From Rhodopseudomonas sp. BAL398 (GTDB lineage: Bacteria; Pseudomonadota; Alphaproteobacteria; Rhizobiales; Xanthobacteraceae): a stretch of 64,000 bases of DNA. Positions 34,299 through 43,643 of this stretch are shown piece after piece (the first letter of the stretch is position 1; every line of letters starts with the position of its first letter). Location of the stretch: assembly GCF_033001325.1 (NCBI RefSeq), contig NZ_CP133111.1:5875001-5939000 (forward strand), in the 5' to 3' direction. The translations under genes and the position numbers were made by a program. Below the pieces are notes generated by a model that saw nothing but the letters and a program-made list of their open reading frames with translations, made no database searches and was not told the origin of the DNA.

Positions 34299-34793
34299 AT
34301 GACGGCACAACGGCAGGAAAGAAAAGGCTGGCGCCCAACAATGGCCCTGATCTGGTTGCTGGCGGCCACGGCTCCGGCGATGGTGGCGCAGGCTGCGACC
34401 ACCGAACGGGTGGTGGTCAATCGCCATACCGGGCTGGCGATCGGCGGCTTCGACCCGGTAGCTTATTTTACCGATCACGAAGCCACAATGGGCGACGGCC
34501 AATTTGAAGCTTCGGCGCGCGGCGCGGTGTGGCGCTTCCGCAATGCCGACAATCGCGCCTTTTTTCTTGCCCGTCCCGACATTTACGCCCCGCAATTCGG
34601 CGGCTATGACCCGGTCGATGTGGCCCGCGGCGTGACCGTTGCGGGCAATGCGCTGGTCTGGCTGGTGGTCGGCCAGCGGCTCTATCTGTTCGGGCGCGAG
34701 CAAAGCCGCGATGCCTTCGCGGCGGACCCGGAGCGGTATCTGCGCGCGGCGGCCCGGCAATGGCCGCTGTTGCTCTCGACGCTGGCGGAATAG
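34299..34793 (+). CDS. YHS-domain-like secreted protein, degenerate at the Cys motif
   Basis: A 164-residue protein. A signal-like segment (about 17-33, ALIWLLAATAPAMVAQA) precedes VNRHTGLAIGGFDPVAYFTD, ARGAVWRFRNADNRAFFLARPDIYAPQFGGY and VGQRLYLFGREQSRDAFAADPERYL. These match the YHS protein plan. The usual GGYCA cysteine region reads GGYDPVDVARG, so the metal or nucleic-acid-binding Cys is absent. The downstream cysQ gene is on the other strand, with three bases between the two stop codons. Alternative start ATG 34341 would begin at the signal segment itself. Confidence 0.7.
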   Translation: MTAQRQERKGWRPTMALIWLLAATAPAMVAQAATTERVVVNRHTGLAIGGFDPVAYFTDHEATMGDGQFEASARGAVWRFRNADNRAFFLARPDIYAPQFGGYDPVDVARGVTVAGNALVWLVVGQRLYLFGREQSRDAFAADPERYLRAAARQWPLLLSTLAE

Positions 34794-34796
34794 CGG

Positions 34797-35630
34797 TCAG
34801 GGCACCGCATTCGGATCGCCCCAGGCGACAAATTCCGGCACAATGAATTTCTCGCCCGGCTCGTCGAAGCGCAGCGCGGCGCCCTTGCTGTCGGTCACCC
34901 GGCCGCCGGCCGCGGTGACAATAGCGTGCCCGGCGGCGATATCCCATTCGCAGGTCGGCGCCAGACGGGGGTAGATATCCGCCCGGCCTTCCGCGACCCG
35001 GCAGAATTTCAACGCGGAACCCATCATCTGTCGTACCGCGCCCGGCCTGCCGTCGATAAAGGCGATGGTTCGGTCGTCGAGATGCAACCGGCTGATGGCA
35101 ACGATCCAGTCATGGCCGGCGGCGGGAAGCGGCCTGACATGGACCGGCTCCGTCGCATAGGTCGCGCCGTCGGCGTGGATGGTTAGCCGCTCGGCACCAT
35201 TGCCCACCAGCCCGCGCCAGGCCAGGCCCAAAGCGGGCGCGCCGACGATGCCAAGCAGCGGCTTGCCATCGGTGACCAGCGCCAGATTGACGGTGAACTC
35301 GTTGCGGCCGGCGACGAACTCCTTGGTGCCGTCCAGCGGGTCGATCAGAAAAAAGCTGCCCGAGCCGGGCCGGCCGAGCGCGGCGCGTTCCTCGGACAGC
35401 GCCGGAACGCCCGGCATCAGACGCGCCAGCCCCTCGGCGATGATCCGGTCGGACAGCAGATCCGCCTCGGTGACCGGTGAGCCGTCGGGCTTGCCCTCGA
35501 CCGCCATCGCGTTGCGGTCGACTTTGAGCGTGGCAGCGCCAGCGCGCAGCACCAGCTCCGTGAGCGGGTCCATCAACGCCGCCGCTTGGTCGCGACCGAT
35601 CTGTGGTCCGGGCAAATTCGCCTTATTCAT
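34797..35630 (-). CDS. cysQ: 3'(2'),5'-bisphosphate nucleotidase CysQ
   Basis: A 277-residue inositol-monophosphatase-fold enzyme hydrolysing PAP, the by-product of sulfate activation. Metal and phosphate residues are visible in PVTEADLLSD, FFLIDPLDGTKEFVAGRNEF (DPLDGT motif) and the later CEWDIAAGHAIV. The length fits CysQ. The start ATG 35630 has a weak site; ATG 35573 is an alternative that would remove the first 19 residues. No other sulfur gene adjoins it. Confidence 0.9.
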   Translation of the reverse strand: MNKANLPGPQIGRDQAAALMDPLTELVLRAGAATLKVDRNAMAVEGKPDGSPVTEADLLSDRIIAEGLARLMPGVPALSEERAALGRPGSGSFFLIDPLDGTKEFVAGRNEFTVNLALVTDGKPLLGIVGAPALGLAWRGLVGNGAERLTIHADGATYATEPVHVRPLPAAGHDWIVAISRLHLDDRTIAFIDGRPGAVRQMMGSALKFCRVAEGRADIYPRLAPTCEWDIAAGHAIVTAAGGRVTDSKGAALRFDEPGEKFIVPEFVAWGDPNAVP

Positions 35631-35762
35631 GAACGTTGTCTTCCCTAAGATGCCCCGACCGGTAGCCGATGTGTTGGCAGCACAACCGCTCGCAGTGTAT
35701 CAAGCCAACGAGCATGGCTGATTCGTCCCGCCCGAGCCGAGCGGCTTTCGAGGAACATATGA

Positions 35763-36428
35763 ATGTCTGACATTGCCTCTCCCGCCCAAACCCCCGCTCA
35801 GGTTCCTGCGCCCGACGCGCTCGAGCTTGCCGCGCTTTTGTGTTCGCGGGTTTGTCATGATCTCATCAGTCCGGTTGGCGCAATCGTCAATGGACTTGAG
35901 GTGCTCGATGACAGTCCGAAGCAGGAAGATCGTGAATTTGCCCTCGATCTGATTCGAAAGAGCGCCAAGACGGCGTCGGCTCGGTTGCAATTCTGCCGGC
36001 TTGCGTTCGGCGCGGCGGGCTCGGCCGGCGCGCAGATCGACCTCGGCGATGCACAGAACATGGCGCGCGGCCATCTCGAGGACGAAAAGACCAAGATCAC
36101 CTGGAATTTGCCGCGCATCCTGCTGCCCAAGAACCGGGTCAAGCTGCTGCTCAATATGATGGTGATCGCGCAGCAGACGATTCCGCGCGGCGGCCTGCTG
36201 ACGGTCGATTCCGTTGGCGAGGGCGAGGCGATTGGCTTCCGGGTCACCGCGTCCGGGTTGAACGCACGCGCGCCGCAGAACATCATCGATCTGCTGAGCC
36301 CCGGCCACAACGGGGCGGTGGAATCCCATGCGGTTCAGCCCTACTACACCAAGCTGCTGGCGCAGTCCTGCGGGTTGAACGTAGTACTTGCTCCCGAAGG
36401 CGAGACCGTCGTCGTCAGCGCGTCCTGA
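35763..36428 (+). CDS. chpT: Histidine phosphotransferase ChpT
   Basis: A 221-residue protein. An N-terminal dimerisation helix carries the phospho-acceptor histidine in CSRVCHDLISPVGAIVNGLEV. A degenerate ATPase-like C-terminal part lacks nucleotide-binding motifs. ChpT passes phosphate from the hybrid kinase CckA to CtrA and CpdR in the cell-cycle relay. It lies 185 bases before cheA, with an exact CtrA box in the gap, and about 6 kb from ctrA itself. The next upstream gene is cysQ on the opposite strand. Confidence 0.92.
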   Translation: MSDIASPAQTPAQVPAPDALELAALLCSRVCHDLISPVGAIVNGLEVLDDSPKQEDREFALDLIRKSAKTASARLQFCRLAFGAAGSAGAQIDLGDAQNMARGHLEDEKTKITWNLPRILLPKNRVKLLLNMMVIAQQTIPRGGLLTVDSVGEGEAIGFRVTASGLNARAPQNIIDLLSPGHNGAVESHAVQPYYTKLLAQSCGLNVVLAPEGETVVVSAS

Positions 36429-36443
36429 CCCACCGGATCATGG

Positions 36444-36458
36444 TTAACCGTGCGTTAA
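36444..36458. promoter_or_regulatory. CtrA box TTAA-N7-TTAA upstream of cheA
   Basis: TTAACCGTGCGTTAA is an exact match to the CtrA consensus. It lies 16 bases after the chpT stop and 155 bases before the cheA start. Further TTAA half-sites follow at about 36469 and 36533. Confidence 0.65.
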
Positions 36459-36612
36459 TTCTCCCTGTTAAGGGAGAAACCGATCTCTATTGTCTGATCG
36501 GATGCGGCTCGACCGAAATACTCAACCAATATTAAACGCTTTCCGCACACAGTGACCGCAATGTTTTGAGCGTGACGAGTTTCACGCGTCACTGCGATCG
36601 AAGGCGTGTGTC

Positions 36613-39393
36613 ATGGACGATCTCTTGCGGGAATTTCTGACTGAGACGAATGAGAGCTTGGACACGGTTGACAATCAACTGGTCCGGTTTGAGCAGGATC
36701 CGAACAACGCAAAGATCTTGGACAATATTTTCCGGCTTGTTCACACCATCAAGGGAACGTGCGGATTCCTGGGTCTGCCACGCCTCGAAGCGCTGGCTCA
36801 TGCGGCGGAAACGCTGATGGGCAAGTTCCGGGACGGCATGCCGGTGACCGGTGAGGCGGTGAGCTCGATCCTGGCCACGATCGACCGGATCAAGGAAATC
36901 CTGGGTGGCCTGGAAGCCACGGAGACGGAACCTGAAGGGGTCGACGCCGATCTGATCGACGAGTTGCAGCTGCTGGTGGAACGCGGCATGGCGGCGATGA
37001 CGCACACTGAAGCTGTAGCTGAGCTCGAACCTGAACCCGAAGCAAAGCCGGATGCTGTGACGGCGGCGGTTGCCGACCCCCATGCGGTGCCGCAGATTTT
37101 AGAACGGGAATTGCGTCCTGGCGAAGTATCGCTGGATGAGCTGGAGCGGGCGTTCCAGGAGACCGCGACGGAAGTCGTAACTCCCCCGATCGCCCCGGCG
37201 ACCGCGCCGGTTGCCGAGGCCGAAGCGGCGACAGCGCCGATCGCGGCCGAGCCCAAAGCCGCCGTCAAGCTGGTGAAGCCCGCGGCGAAAAAGACGGCCG
37301 TCGAAATCGAGACGCCGGAAGGCGACCGGGTCGCCAACCAGTCGATCCGCGTCAATGTCGACACGCTCGAGCATCTGATGACGATGGTGTCGGAGCTGGT
37401 TCTGACCCGCAATCAGCTTCTGGAAATCAGCCGTCGCCACGAGGATACCGAGTTCAAGGTGCCGTTGCAGCGGCTCTCGACGGTGACGGCCGAGCTGCAG
37501 GACGGCGTGATGAAGACGCGGATGCAGCCGATCGGCAATGCCTGGCAGAAATTGCCGCGGATCGTGCGCGATCTGGCTGGCGAACTTGGCAAGCATATCG
37601 AACTGGAGATGCACGGCGCCGACACCGAGCTAGATCGTCAGGTGCTGGATCTGATCAAGGATCCGCTGACCCATATGGTGCGCAACTCCGCCGATCACGG
37701 CCTGGAGACCCCCGCCGAGCGCGCCGCCTCCGGCAAGCCGGAGCAGGGCACGATCCGGCTGTCGGCCTATCACGAAGGCGGCCACATCATCATCTGCATC
37801 GCCGATAACGGCCGCGGGCTCGACACCGACCGGATCAAGGCCAAGGCGGTGGCCAATGGCCTGGCTTCGGAAGCCGACATCGAAAAGATGACGGAAGCGC
37901 AGATCCACAAATTCATCTTCGCGCCCGGCTTCTCGACCGCAGCGGCGGTGACCAGCGTGTCGGGCCGCGGCGTCGGCATGGATGTGGTGCGCACCAACAT
38001 CGACCAGATCGGTGGCACCATCGAGATCAAGTCGGTGGCGGGCGAGGGCTCCAGCGTCACTATCAAAATTCCGCTGACGCTGGCGATCGTGTCGGCGCTG
38101 ATCGTGGAGGCCGGCGGTGACCGGTTTGCGATTCCGCAGCTCGCGGTGGTCGAGCTGGTGCGGGCGCGGGCCAATTCGGAACATCGCATCGAGCGCATCA
38201 AGGATACGCCGGTGCTGCGGCTGCGCGACAAGCTGCTGCCGTTGATGCACCTGAAGAAGCTGTTGGAAATCGACGACGGCGCTGCGCTGTCCGACCCGGA
38301 GAACGGCTTCATCGTGGTGACCCAGGTCGGCAGCCAGACCTTCGGCATCGTGGTCGACGGCGTATTCCACACCGAGGAAATCGTCGTCAAGCCGATGTCG
38401 ACGAAGCTACGCCATATCGGGATGTTCTCCGGCAACACCATTCTGGGTGACGGCGCGGTGATCATGATCGTCGATCCGAACGGCATCGCGCAGGCGCTCG
38501 GCACCTCGGTCGCGGCCCAGCACGACATGTCCGAGCAGAACGCGGCGGCGCGCGGCGGCAATGTGGAGCAGCTGACGTCGCTTCTGGTGTTCCGCGCCGG
38601 ATCGCCGCAGCCCAAGGCGGTGCCGCTGTCGCTGGTGACGCGCCTTGAGGAGATCGCGTCCGATAAGATCGAGTTCTCCAACGGTCGCCACATGGTGCAA
38701 TATCGCGATCAGCTGATGCCGCTGGTGCTGATGGATGGCGTCAGCGTCGCGACCTCGGGGGTGCAGCCGATCCTGGTGTTCGCCGACGACGATCGCACCA
38801 TGGGCCTGGCGGTCGACGAGATCGTCGATATCGTCGAGGAGCATCTCACCATTCAGGTTGGTTCGAGCCGCGAGGGTGTGCTGGGGTCGGCGGTGATCAA
38901 GGCGCTCGCGACCGAAGTGATCGACGTCGGTCACTTCCTGCCGATGGCATTCGCCGATTGGTTCAGCCGCAAGGAAATGAAGCAGTCGACCACCGCGCAG
39001 TCGATCCTGTTGGTCGACGACTCGGCGTTCTTCCGCAACATGTTGGGCCCGGTGCTGAAGGCGGCCGGCTACAAGGTGCGGCTGGCGACCAGCGCGGTCG
39101 AGGGGCTGGGCTTGCTGCGCAGCGGAGGCCGCTACGACGTTGTTCTGACCGACATCGAGATGCCGGAGATGAACGGTTTCGAGTTCGCCGAGGCGATCCG
39201 GGCCGACACCAAGTTGGCGACGACGCCGATCATCGCGATCTCGTCGCTCGTCAGCCCGGCGGCGATCGAGCGCGGCCGCCAGGCAGGCTTCCATGACTAC
39301 GTTGCCAAATTCGATCGCCCTGGGCTGATTGCGGCGCTGAAGGAACAGACGGCCCAACAGGCAATGGCCTCCGAGCTGGAGCAGGCGGCATGA
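36613..39393 (+). CDS. cheA: Chemotaxis hybrid histidine kinase CheA with C-terminal receiver
   Basis: A 926-residue kinase. In order it has an Hpt domain with His44 (FRLVHTIKGTCGF), a long Ala/Pro/Glu linker (about 120-235), a dimerisation helix (ETPEGDRVANQSIRVNVDTL onward), and an HATPase domain (HMVRNSADHGLE, then FAPGFSTAAAVTSVSGRGVGMD). A first CheW-like domain (about 500-640), a second CheW-like domain (about 645-790) and a receiver domain (about 797-915, LLVDDSAFFRNM and VVLTDIEMPEMNGFEF) follow. It autophosphorylates in response to receptors and phosphorylates CheY and CheB. The extra CheW-like and receiver domains make it a hybrid form. The stop overlaps cheW as ATGA. Confidence 0.96.
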   Translation: MDDLLREFLTETNESLDTVDNQLVRFEQDPNNAKILDNIFRLVHTIKGTCGFLGLPRLEALAHAAETLMGKFRDGMPVTGEAVSSILATIDRIKEILGGLEATETEPEGVDADLIDELQLLVERGMAAMTHTEAVAELEPEPEAKPDAVTAAVADPHAVPQILERELRPGEVSLDELERAFQETATEVVTPPIAPATAPVAEAEAATAPIAAEPKAAVKLVKPAAKKTAVEIETPEGDRVANQSIRVNVDTLEHLMTMVSELVLTRNQLLEISRRHEDTEFKVPLQRLSTVTAELQDGVMKTRMQPIGNAWQKLPRIVRDLAGELGKHIELEMHGADTELDRQVLDLIKDPLTHMVRNSADHGLETPAERAASGKPEQGTIRLSAYHEGGHIIICIADNGRGLDTDRIKAKAVANGLASEADIEKMTEAQIHKFIFAPGFSTAAAVTSVSGRGVGMDVVRTNIDQIGGTIEIKSVAGEGSSVTIKIPLTLAIVSALIVEAGGDRFAIPQLAVVELVRARANSEHRIERIKDTPVLRLRDKLLPLMHLKKLLEIDDGAALSDPENGFIVVTQVGSQTFGIVVDGVFHTEEIVVKPMSTKLRHIGMFSGNTILGDGAVIMIVDPNGIAQALGTSVAAQHDMSEQNAAARGGNVEQLTSLLVFRAGSPQPKAVPLSLVTRLEEIASDKIEFSNGRHMVQYRDQLMPLVLMDGVSVATSGVQPILVFADDDRTMGLAVDEIVDIVEEHLTIQVGSSREGVLGSAVIKALATEVIDVGHFLPMAFADWFSRKEMKQSTTAQSILLVDDSAFFRNMLGPVLKAAGYKVRLATSAVEGLGLLRSGGRYDVVLTDIEMPEMNGFEFAEAIRADTKLATTPIIAISSLVSPAAIERGRQAGFHDYVAKFDRPGLIAALKEQTAQQAMASELEQAA

Positions 39394-39875
39394 AAGACGC
39401 AACCATGATCAACATCATCGACAATGTCGGCGGCGGCTCCACCCAATACGCCACCGCGATGATCGGCGGACAATTGTTTGGGTTGCCGATCAGCCGTGTG
39501 CAGGACGTGTTCATGCCCGAGCGGCTGACGCGGGTGCCGCTGGCGCCGGATGACGTCGCGGGCGTGCTCAACCTGCGCGGCCGGATCGTCACCGCGATCG
39601 ACATGCGGACCCGATTGGGACTGCCGAAAGCGACCGACGGCAAGCCGCCGATGGCGATGGGCGTCGATCTGCGCGGTGAATCCTACGGCCTGTTGATCGA
39701 CGCGATCGGCGAGGTGCTGACGCTCCCCGACTCCGGCCGCGAGGTCAATCCGGTCAATCTCGATCCGCGCATGGCCAACATGTCCGACGGCGTCCACCGC
39801 CTCGACGGACAGCTCATGGTCGTGCTCGACGTTGATCGCGTCCTCGACATCGGAACCGCGAGATTGGCGGCGTGA
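39390..39875 (+). CDS. cheW: Chemotaxis adaptor CheW
   Basis: A 161-residue adaptor that couples receptors to CheA. The family landmarks are FGLPISRVQDVFMPERLTRVP, VAGVLNLRGRIVTAIDMRTRLGL, and YGLLIDAIGEVLTLPDSG. Translation is coupled to cheA (ATGA overlap). No methyl-accepting receptor gene is in the window. Confidence 0.95.
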   Translation: MKDATMINIIDNVGGGSTQYATAMIGGQLFGLPISRVQDVFMPERLTRVPLAPDDVAGVLNLRGRIVTAIDMRTRLGLPKATDGKPPMAMGVDLRGESYGLLIDAIGEVLTLPDSGREVNPVNLDPRMANMSDGVHRLDGQLMVVLDVDRVLDIGTARLAA

Positions 39876-39948
39876 TGCGTCATTGTGGTCATGGCGATCG
39901 AACTGCACGCGTCCATGCGGGCGCGTACAAACCCAATAGGGGCGGAAT

Positions 39949-40314
39949 ATGAAGACATGTCTGGTCGTTGACGATTCAAGCGTCATCCGAAAAGTCGCTC
40001 GGCGGATTTTGGAAGGTCTGGATTTCGAGATCGTCGAAGCCGAGGACGGCGAAAAGGCGCTGGAGGTCTGCAAGCGCGGATTGCCCGACGCCGTGTTGCT
40101 GGACTGGAACATGCCGGTGATGGACGGCTATGAATTCCTGCGCAATCTGCGTCGGATGCCCGGCGGCGATCAGCCCAAGGTGGTGTTCTGCACCACCGAG
40201 AACGACGTCGCCCACATCGCGCGCGCGCTGCACGCCGGTGCCAACGAATATATCATGAAGCCGTTCGACAAGGACATCGTCACGGCGAAGTTCCAAGAAG
40301 TCGGCCTGATCTGA
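39949..40314 (+). CDS. cheY: Single-domain response regulator CheY
   Basis: A 121-residue receiver-only protein. The phospho-acceptor is Asp52 in AVLLDWNMPVMDGYE, with acidic residues Asp8-Asp9 in VVDDS, a Thr in FCTTEND, and the conserved Lys in IMKPFDKDI. It receives phosphate from CheA and acts on the flagellar switch. It lies between cheW and cheB in the chemotaxis operon. The residues fit a generic CheY; its effector site is not distinguishable from sequence alone. Confidence 0.93.
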   Translation: MKTCLVVDDSSVIRKVARRILEGLDFEIVEAEDGEKALEVCKRGLPDAVLLDWNMPVMDGYEFLRNLRRMPGGDQPKVVFCTTENDVAHIARALHAGANEYIMKPFDKDIVTAKFQEVGLI

Positions 40315-40399
40315 TCCCTGCATCGATCCGGAATCCGCAACCGCCTTCGCGTCGTTCGACGCGTAGCGCGGTCATGACTTGCTGTTGCGTTGGTGTATC

Positions 40400-41560
40400 A
40401 TGAGTATAGCTTTGGCCCGTGAATCGACGGTTAGTCCGACGCAGTTCGAGCCATTGCGGGTCATGGTCGTCGATGACTCGGTGGTGATTCGCGGGCTGAT
40501 TTCGCGCTGGATCGAAGCCGAGCCGGACATGGTGGTGGCGGCGTCGCTGCGGACCGGGCTGGACGCGGTGAACCAGGTCGAACGCATCAAGCCGGACGTC
40601 GCGGTGCTCGATATCGAGATGCCGGAGCTCGACGGCATCGCCGCGCTGCCGCAGCTGTTGGCCAAGAAGCGCGATCTGATCGTGATCATGGCCTCGACCC
40701 TGACCCGCCGCAATGCGGAGATCAGCTTCAAGGCGTTGTCACTCGGCGCTGCCGACTACATTCCGAAGCCGGAAAGCACCCGCGAGCCCGCCGCCGCCGA
40801 CATCTTCAAACATGACCTGCTGCAGAAGATCCGCAGCCTCGGCGTGAGGGTCCGCCGCAAGGTCTCGGCCGCAACCACCGCGACGGCGGTCGCTGCCCGG
40901 GTCCGCGACACCAGCCCGGTCGTGCCGCACCCGGTCGCCTCGGCTCCGCTGGTGCGCCGGTCATTCGGTGCGATCGCGCCCCGCGTGCTGCTGATCGGCT
41001 CGTCGACCGGCGGGCCGCAGGCGCTGATGACGCTGGTCGCCGAGCTCGGCAGTCTGATCGATCGGGTCCCGGTGCTGATCACCCAGCACATGCCGCCGAC
41101 CTTCACGACGATTCTCGCCGAGCACCTGGCGCGAACCAGCAAGCGGCCGGCGCATGAGGGCGTCGAAGGCGAGGTCATCAAGGCCGGCCAGATCTATCTG
41201 GCGCCCGGCGGATGCCATATGCGCGTCGCCCGTCAGGGCGCCAATGCGGTGATCGCCCTCGACAACGGGCCGCCGGTGAATTTCTGCAAACCCGCGGTCG
41301 ATCCCTTGTTCATGTCGGCGATCGATTACTGGCAGGGCGCGATCCTGGCCGTGTTGCTGACCGGCATGGGCTCCGACGGCATGCGTGGCGGCAAGGACAT
41401 CGTCGCCGCCGGTGGAAGTGTCATTGCCCAGGATGAGGCCTCGAGCGTGGTCTGGGGCATGCCCGGCGCCGCCGCCAATGCCGGCATCTGTGCGGCGATC
41501 CTGCCGCTGAATCAGATCGGGGCGAAGCTTGTCCGGGTGTTTTCGGGGGATCGCACATGA
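40400..41560 (+). CDS. cheB: Chemotaxis methylesterase/glutaminase CheB
   Basis: A 386-residue response regulator with an N-terminal receiver ([24 protein letters not shown]) and a C-terminal methylesterase. The catalytic residues are the Ser in [11 protein letters not shown], the His in [10 protein letters not shown] and the Asp in [11 protein letters not shown]. It removes methyl groups from receptors during adaptation. ATG 40400 was chosen; an in-frame TTG at 40379 is less likely. The stop overlaps the cheR start. Confidence 0.95.
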   Translation: MSIALARESTVSPTQFEPLRVMVVDDSVVIRGLISRWIEAEPDMVVAASLRTGLDAVNQVERIKPDVAVLDIEMPELDGIAALPQLLAKKRDLIVIMASTLTRRNAEISFKALSLGAADYIPKPESTREPAAADIFKHDLLQKIRSLGVRVRRKVSAATTATAVAARVRDTSPVVPHPVASAPLVRRSFGAIAPRVLLIGSSTGGPQALMTLVAELGSLIDRVPVLITQHMPPTFTTILAEHLARTSKRPAHEGVEGEVIKAGQIYLAPGGCHMRVARQGANAVIALDNGPPVNFCKPAVDPLFMSAIDYWQGAILAVLLTGMGSDGMRGGKDIVAAGGSVIAQDEASSVVWGMPGAAANAGICAAILPLNQIGAKLVRVFSGDRT

Positions 41561-42429
41561 TGCCTCTCGATTACGACTATTTGCGCAAACTGCTGAAGGA
41601 GCGCTCCGGTCTCGATCTGTCGGTCGACAAGCAATATCTCGTCGAAAGCCGGCTGCTGCCGCTGGCACGCCGCCTTGGCCTCGCCGGGCTGCCCGAGCTG
41701 GTGCAGAAATTGAAGGGCAACGCCGAGGCGATCATCGCGGATGTGGTCGAGGCGATGACCACCAATGAAACCTTCTTCTTCCGCGATAAGCTGCCATTCG
41801 ATCATCTGACCGAAGAGATGCTGCCGGCGCTGCTGGAGGCCCGCGCGGCGCGGCGGTCGTTGCGGATCTGGTGCGCGGCGTCCTCGACCGGGCAGGAACC
41901 GTATTCGATCGCGATGTGCCTGAAGGAAGCAGGCGCCGCGCTGAACGGATGGCGGGTCGAGATCGTCGCCACCGACCTGTCGCAGGCGGTGCTGGAGAAG
42001 TCCAAATCCGGCCTGTTCAGCCAGTTCGAGGTGCAGCGCGGCCTGCCGATCAATCTGTTGATGAAATATTTCAAGCAGGTCGGTGATATCTGGGAGATCA
42101 GCCCGGAGCTCCGCGCCATGGTGCAGCACCGCCAGCTCAATCTGCTGCAGGATTTTTCCCAGCTCGGCACCTTCGACCTGATCTTCTGCCGCAACGTGCT
42201 GATCTATTTCGATCAGCGGACCAAGAGCGCGATCTTCAACAGGCTGGCGCAACGGCTAGAAAGCGACGGCTATCTGGCGCTCGGCGCCGCCGAAACCGTG
42301 GTCGGACTGACCGACGCGTTCAAGCCGCACGCCTCGCGGCGCGGGATCTATCGGCCGAACCTGGTGCGCGCCCCGGCGCTGGTGCCGGTGATGCGGCCGG
42401 CGCTGCAGCTCGCCGCGCGCGCGGGCTGA
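41557..42429 (+). CDS. cheR: Chemotaxis methyltransferase CheR
   Basis: A 290-residue enzyme methylating glutamates of chemoreceptors with S-adenosylmethionine. The AdoMet motif is [28 protein letters not shown] and [18 protein letters not shown] are family signatures. Translation is coupled to cheB by an ATGA overlap. It closes the chemotaxis operon and is followed by a terminator-like hairpin that mainly serves the convergent ctrA gene. Confidence 0.95.
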   Translation: MMPLDYDYLRKLLKERSGLDLSVDKQYLVESRLLPLARRLGLAGLPELVQKLKGNAEAIIADVVEAMTTNETFFFRDKLPFDHLTEEMLPALLEARAARRSLRIWCAASSTGQEPYSIAMCLKEAGAALNGWRVEIVATDLSQAVLEKSKSGLFSQFEVQRGLPINLLMKYFKQVGDIWEISPELRAMVQHRQLNLLQDFSQLGTFDLIFCRNVLIYFDQRTKSAIFNRLAQRLESDGYLALGAAETVVGLTDAFKPHASRRGIYRPNLVRAPALVPVMRPALQLAARAG

Positions 42430-42486
42430 GCGGGCCTGCGATCGCCACCACAGGCGACGATCACCAACGCCATCGCACTTCACAAC

Positions 42487-42513
42487 AAAAACCCCGCCGT
42501 TGCCGGCGGGGTT
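42487..42513 (-). terminator. Rho-independent terminator of ctrA
   Basis: On the minus strand an AACCCCGCCG-type arm, four-base loop GCAA and complementary arm are followed by a run of five T. The same hairpin is preceded rather than followed by A on the plus strand, so it is strong for ctrA and weak for cheR. Confidence 0.75.
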
Positions 42514-42571
42514 GGAGTTTGGAGGCGAGAGCCGGGCAGGCTCTCCATGGAACTTGTCTGGACGAAATTCG

Positions 42572-43273
42572 TCAGGCCGGGATGCGGACTTCTTCTTCGT
42601 GCGGCTCGCGCAGCACGTAGCCGCGGCCCCACACCGTTTCGATGAAGTTGCGGCCGTCGGAGGCGTTGGCGAGCTTCTTGCGCAGCTTGCAGATGAAGAC
42701 GTCGATGATCTTCAGCTCGGGCTCGTCCATGCCGCCGTAAAGATGGTTGAGGAACATTTCCTTGGTGAGCGTCGTGCCCTTGCGCAGCGAGAGCAGCTCC
42801 AGCATCTGATATTCCTTGCCGGTCAGATGCACGCGCTGGCCGCCGACCTCGACGGTCTTGGTGTCGAGATTGACCACCAGATCGCCGGTCTGGATGACCG
42901 ATTGGGCGTGGCCCTTGGAGCGGCGCACGATCGCATGAATGCGGGCGACCAGCTCGTCCTTGTGGAATGGCTTGGTCATGTAGTCGTCGGCGCCGACGCC
43001 GAGACCTTTGACCTTGTCCTCGATGCCGGCGAGGCCGGAGAGGATCAGAATTGGGGTCTTGATCTTCGAGACACGCAACTGCTTGAGAACGTCGTAGCCG
43101 GACATGTCCGGCAGGTTCAGATCGAGCAGAATGATGTCGTAATCGTAGAGTTTACCGAGATCGACGCCCTCTTCCCCGAGGTCGGTCGTGTAGACATTGA
43201 AACTCTCGGATTTGAGCATCAACTCGATCGACTGCGCGGTGGCGCTATCATCTTCTATCAGCAAAACGCGCAT
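42572..43273 (-). CDS. ctrA: Cell-cycle master response regulator CtrA
   Basis: A 233-residue OmpR-type regulator. The receiver has Asp51 in [18 protein letters not shown]. The winged-helix domain includes [36 protein letters not shown] and VWGRGYVL, the DNA-contact region of CtrA. It binds TTAA-N7-TTAA sites and controls flagellar, chemotaxis and division genes. It faces away from fliI across a 370-base gap containing five GANTC sites. Ending RIPA differs from the Ala-Ala tail of Caulobacter CtrA that is read by ClpXP. Confidence 0.96.
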   Translation of the reverse strand: MRVLLIEDDSATAQSIELMLKSESFNVYTTDLGEEGVDLGKLYDYDIILLDLNLPDMSGYDVLKQLRVSKIKTPILILSGLAGIEDKVKGLGVGADDYMTKPFHKDELVARIHAIVRRSKGHAQSVIQTGDLVVNLDTKTVEVGGQRVHLTGKEYQMLELLSLRKGTTLTKEMFLNHLYGGMDEPELKIIDVFICKLRKKLANASDGRNFIETVWGRGYVLREPHEEEVRIPA

Positions 43274-43643
43274 GCCAGTCCCCTAATAGTCGCCGCTCCG
43301 GGCGTCAGGCGTCCGCACTACCGGCGGCACTGGAAACGCCTCTGAACAACTGATTCGGATCCTGACCTCATATGGTTAACAAAACCTGATTCACGTCCGC
43401 AAGCTCTATCCGTGCTTTTTTCCACGAATCGACCTAAGATATTGCGTCGAAGCAGTTTTTTGCCACCTTATTCGTTCAGGTTCCACATTAAGAGGCGGGC
43501 CTAACCGACTCTCACGATTCGCACCTTCGTTCTGATGGGCGAACGCTTTCAGCCACCAAAGACAGTGACGTAATGATTAACGATGCGGGTAAACACGAAG
43601 TTAAGACCCGCTCGACACAACGAGGAAACTTAAGGGTTTCACC
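43274..43643. promoter_or_regulatory. ctrA-fliI divergent promoter region with five GANTC sites
   Basis: GANTC sites (the CcrM methylation target of alphaproteobacteria) occur at 43352-43356, 43388-43392, 43426-43430, 43507-43511 and 43516-43520. TTAA-like half-sites lie at about 43377, 43487, 43577, 43600 and 43628. I see no exact TTAA-N7-TTAA. No gene is visible. Confidence 0.55.

Noticed and set aside
43566-43592. CtrA box in the ctrA-fliI gap
   Set aside because: TTAA followed eight bases later by GTAA; the spacing and second half do not match TTAA-N7-TTAA.
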